DNA of 6,105 nt from an uncultured bacterium. Its GTDB lineage: Bacteria; Patescibacteriota; Minisyncoccia; Phycocordibacterales; UBA1006. The DNA is taken from NCBI GenBank assembly GCA_903873095.1, contig CAIQMU010000031.1, forward strand, positions 1-6,105. Reading direction: 5' to 3'. Shown here in pieces: positions 4,058-6,105 of this stretch (its first letter is position 1; every line of letters begins with the position of its first letter). A program made the translations under genes and the position numbers. The notes under the pieces were generated by a model. That model worked only from the letters and a program-made list of their open reading frames with translations. It had not been told where the DNA came from and did no database searches.

Positions 4058-5500
4058 ATGGATAAGAAACCTTTTTATATTACAACAACACTGCCGTACG
4101 TAAACGCACCTCTTCATATGGGTCACGCCTTGGAATTTGTGCGTGCAGATATTATTGCACGATCAAAAATGCTTTCAGGGTATGATGTATTTTTCAATAC
4201 AGGAACGGATGAGCATGGACTTAAAATTTTCAAACAGGCCGAGAAAGCAGGAATTTCAGCACAAGAATTTGTAGATCAAGGTTTTGAAATTTTTAAAAAA
4301 CAACTTGAACAATTTGGTGTTACAGAAAAAATTCATTTTGTGAGAACGACTGACAAGAAGCATGAATCAGCAGCTCAAGAATTTTGGAAACAGGTTGCGA
4401 ATAATGGATTTATTTACAAGGATACGTACAAAGCAAAATACTGTGTTGGCTGTGAGGAAACAAAGACAGATTCAGAACTTGTTGATGGAAAATGCCCACT
4501 TCATCCAACTCTGGAAATAGAATACATCGACGAAGAAAATTACTTCTTCGCATATTCTGCTTTTACAGAAAAACTTCTCGCGTTTTACGAATCACACTCG
4601 AATTTTGTTGTGCCAGATTTTCGTTATAACGAAATAAAAGAATTTGTAAAAAGAGGATTACAAGATTTTTCTATTTCTCGAAAGAAAGAAAAAATGCCTT
4701 GGGGAATTCCTGTTCCTGGGGATGAATCGCAAGTTATGTATGTTTGGTTTGATGCGTTGGTAAATTACATCTCAACACTTGGATGGCCAAATACTGATGG
4801 AAATTTTGAAAAGTATTGGACACTTGGAAATCCAACACAATATTGTGGTAAAGATAACTTGCGATTCCAATCTGCGATGTGGCAAGCGATGCTTATGGCT
4901 GCGAATTTACCTAATTCATATCAGATTATTATTAATGGACACATAACAGCTGATGGCGGTGTTCGCATGTCGAAATCACTCGGTAATGGTGTTGATCCGC
5001 AAGATATTGTAAATGAATTTGGGGTTGATGCGCTGCGTCTTTTCTTGGCGAAAGAAATTAGTTCGTTTGAAGACTCTCCGTTTACGCGAGTGCGATTTTT
5101 GGATGCGTACAATGCACATCTTGCAAATGGGCTCGGAAACTTGGTTTCGCGAACGATGAATATGGTTGTAACGTATGATGTTGATATTTCAACTATTACA
5201 TTTCCAAGTTTTGTAGACATCAAACATCCTGCTTATGATTCATTTGAAATCAACAAATGTGCCGATGCGATTTGGCAAGAAATTGCAGACCTTGATTTGT
5301 TTATTGCAGAAAACGCTCCGTTTAAAAAAGTAAAAGTAGACGAACAGGGAGCCCATGATGATTTGCGTCACGTAGTACAAGGACTCGCACGCATTTCGGT
5401 TCTCCTTGAACCAATTATGCCAAGTACCGCAGAAACGATTCAGCAATTAATTCGAGAAAAGAAAAAACCAGAAGCCCCTCTTTTCTTGAGAAAGGAATAA
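4058..5500 (+). CDS. metG: Methionyl-tRNA synthetase, short form without C-terminal tRNA-binding domain
   Basis: This class I synthetase charges tRNA-Met in the cytoplasm. The Rossmann core has PYVNAPLHMGH (HIGH motif at 20-23) and RMSKS at 303-307 in place of KMSKS. The connective peptide carries one zinc knuckle, C129-x2-C132 and C146-x2-H149, resembling the Thermus type. The YVWFDAL block (W230) forms part of the methionine pocket. The helical anticodon-binding domain follows from roughly 340. At 480 aa the protein stops after this domain and lacks the C-terminal Trbp111-like domain of longer bacterial forms. Two usually conserved positions differ: Q271 where E. coli has the pocket His (FH in GKDIVYFH), and F422 in APF where the anticodon-stacking Trp (APW) is expected. 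The ATG at 4058 is preferred over an in-frame TTG at 4052, because the TTG overlaps the -10 edge and precedes the predicted transcript start. The next gene is 7 nt downstream. Confidence 0.95.
   Translation: MDKKPFYITTTLPYVNAPLHMGHALEFVRADIIARSKMLSGYDVFFNTGTDEHGLKIFKQAEKAGISAQEFVDQGFEIFKKQLEQFGVTEKIHFVRTTDKKHESAAQEFWKQVANNGFIYKDTYKAKYCVGCEETKTDSELVDGKCPLHPTLEIEYIDEENYFFAYSAFTEKLLAFYESHSNFVVPDFRYNEIKEFVKRGLQDFSISRKKEKMPWGIPVPGDESQVMYVWFDALVNYISTLGWPNTDGNFEKYWTLGNPTQYCGKDNLRFQSAMWQAMLMAANLPNSYQIIINGHITADGGVRMSKSLGNGVDPQDIVNEFGVDALRLFLAKEISSFEDSPFTRVRFLDAYNAHLANGLGNLVSRTMNMVVTYDVDISTITFPSFVDIKHPAYDSFEINKCADAIWQEIADLDLFIAENAPFKKVKVDEQGAHDDLRHVVQGLARISVLLEPIMPSTAETIQQLIREKKKPEAPLFLRKE
5491..5496 (+). 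promoter_or_regulatory. Possible Shine-Dalgarno sequence for the PAP2-like gene
   Basis: AAAGGA, inside the last codons of metG, lies 11 nt before the ATG at 5508. It is the only purine-rich ribosome binding site candidate at a plausible distance in the window. It fits a downstream cistron translated from the metG transcript. Confidence 0.45.
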
Positions 5501-5507
5501 CTTACTC

Positions 5508-6105
5508 ATGAAAGAATCTCTCAAAAGATCATATAAAGAATGGAAGCTGTCATGGCAGCAGGTTTTGCATGATCAGAGTTTTTGGAGGTCTTCAATTTGG
5601 GGATTGGTTTTATTTGGAATAAGTGTTATTGTTGCAACATTTGCAAACACGTATTCAACCGCACATGCAGGAGCTCCTGTGGGGGATATTATCTTGTCGA
5701 ATGTTCCTGCGATGAATGTGTATGTGTTTTATGTCTATGGACCAATTGTTTTGGCTGGTGTTGCGGTTTTTGCGCTTATTCGATGGCCAAAAGAATTTCC
5801 TCTTGCGATTAAGGTTTGGAGTGTATTTGTATTAATTCGATCGGTTGCAATTTGCTTAACACACCTAGGCTTGCCTGCAGGGGAAGTTGTTCCTGCGCAT
5901 ATTCCAGCACTTTTTAAACGATATTTTTTCGGAGGAGATTTGTTTTTCTCGGGACATGTCGGAATGCCGCTGATTATCGGCCTCGCGTTTTGGACGCATA
6001 AATGGTTTAGAATTTTTTTGATTACAAGTGCGGTGTTTTTAGGACTTGTGGTACTTGCAGGACATTACCATTATTCAATGGATGTGTTTGCTGCGATTTT
6101 CATCA
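5508..6105 (+). CDS. PAP2_C / sphingomyelin-synthase-like membrane enzyme, N-terminal 199 residues
   Basis: The gene runs off the window with 199 codons present and no in-frame stop. It resembles the PAP2_C family (sphingomyelin synthase-like, PF14360), membrane enzymes that hydrolyse or transfer phospho-headgroups of lipids. The evidence is the motif order: IRSVAICLTHLGLP (110-123), like the Arg/Thr/Leu-Pro block of sphingomyelin synthases; GGDLFFSGH (142-150) with H150; and HYHYSMDV (186-193) with H188 and D192. H150, H188 and D192 match the His-His-Asp triad, and the 4-residue gap between the second His and Asp is as in human SMS1. Hydrophobic segments lie near 30-46, 71-91, 101-118, 152-163 and 168-184, after a charged cytoplasmic N-terminus. 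The ATG at 5508 lies 7 nt after metG, suggesting co-transcription. The substrate cannot be deduced; a plain lipid phosphatase is equally possible. Confidence 0.82.
   Translation, partial: MKESLKRSYKEWKLSWQQVLHDQSFWRSSIWGLVLFGISVIVATFANTYSTAHAGAPVGDIILSNVPAMNVYVFYVYGPIVLAGVAVFALIRWPKEFPLAIKVWSVFVLIRSVAICLTHLGLPAGEVVPAHIPALFKRYFFGGDLFFSGHVGMPLIIGLAFWTHKWFRIFLITSAVFLGLVVLAGHYHYSMDVFAAIFI

Noticed and set aside
4921..5446. Two minus-strand open frames (4921-5223 and 5240-5446)
   Set aside because: Both are shadows of the well-conserved metG coding frame and show no family features.
5582..5812. 76-aa open frame rich in Cys
   Set aside because: It is out of frame with the PAP2-like gene starting at 5508, whose triad motifs and membrane segments are clear; the cysteines come from reading GTT/GTG-rich codons in another frame.

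Overview
The window is a compact, AT-leaning stretch of bacterial chromosome with every gene on the + strand. Its style fits the Candidate Phyla Radiation / Patescibacteria: very short intergenic gaps, hairpin terminators overlapping gene ends, a eukaryote-type single-subunit glycyl-tRNA synthetase, a short methionyl-tRNA synthetase without the C-terminal tRNA-binding domain, and small orphan proteins. This placement is an inference from gene style; no rRNA or phylogenetic marker alignment was possible. The standard genetic code is consistent with the sequence: the conserved genes have no in-frame TGA, and one gene ends on TGA.

Layout. (1) 1-225 is the 3' end of glyS, closed by a strong terminator. 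(2) 226-1712 is an accessory island of three small genes: a probable secreted 166-aa protein (311-811) and two 116/119-aa proteins (877-1227, 1316-1675) that look like degenerate response-regulator receiver domains and are probably distant paralogues. Each has its own promoter-like sequence, a short A-rich leader without Shine-Dalgarno sequence, and its own terminator. A 39-nt terminator/promoter module is repeated in front of the first and third genes. (3) 1742-4010 holds an M16 zinc peptidase followed 4 nt later by an AI-2E/PerM-family membrane protein, ending in a terminator whose loop is the stop codon. (4) 4058-6105 holds metG and, 7 nt later, a PAP2_C/sphingomyelin-synthase-like membrane enzyme that runs off the window.

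How the genes work together. glyS and metG are translation housekeeping genes. The M16 peptidase, the AI-2E protein and the PAP2-like enzyme are common envelope or housekeeping accessory genes, and nothing in the sequence ties them to one pathway. The least explained part is the three-gene island. The most distinctive regulatory signal is that three genes (M16, AI-2E, metG) have a -10 element ending 6-7 nt before the ATG, which predicts leaderless mRNAs. No CRISPR array, insertion sequence, tRNA or rRNA gene was seen, and no stretch over 300 bases lacks a gene.
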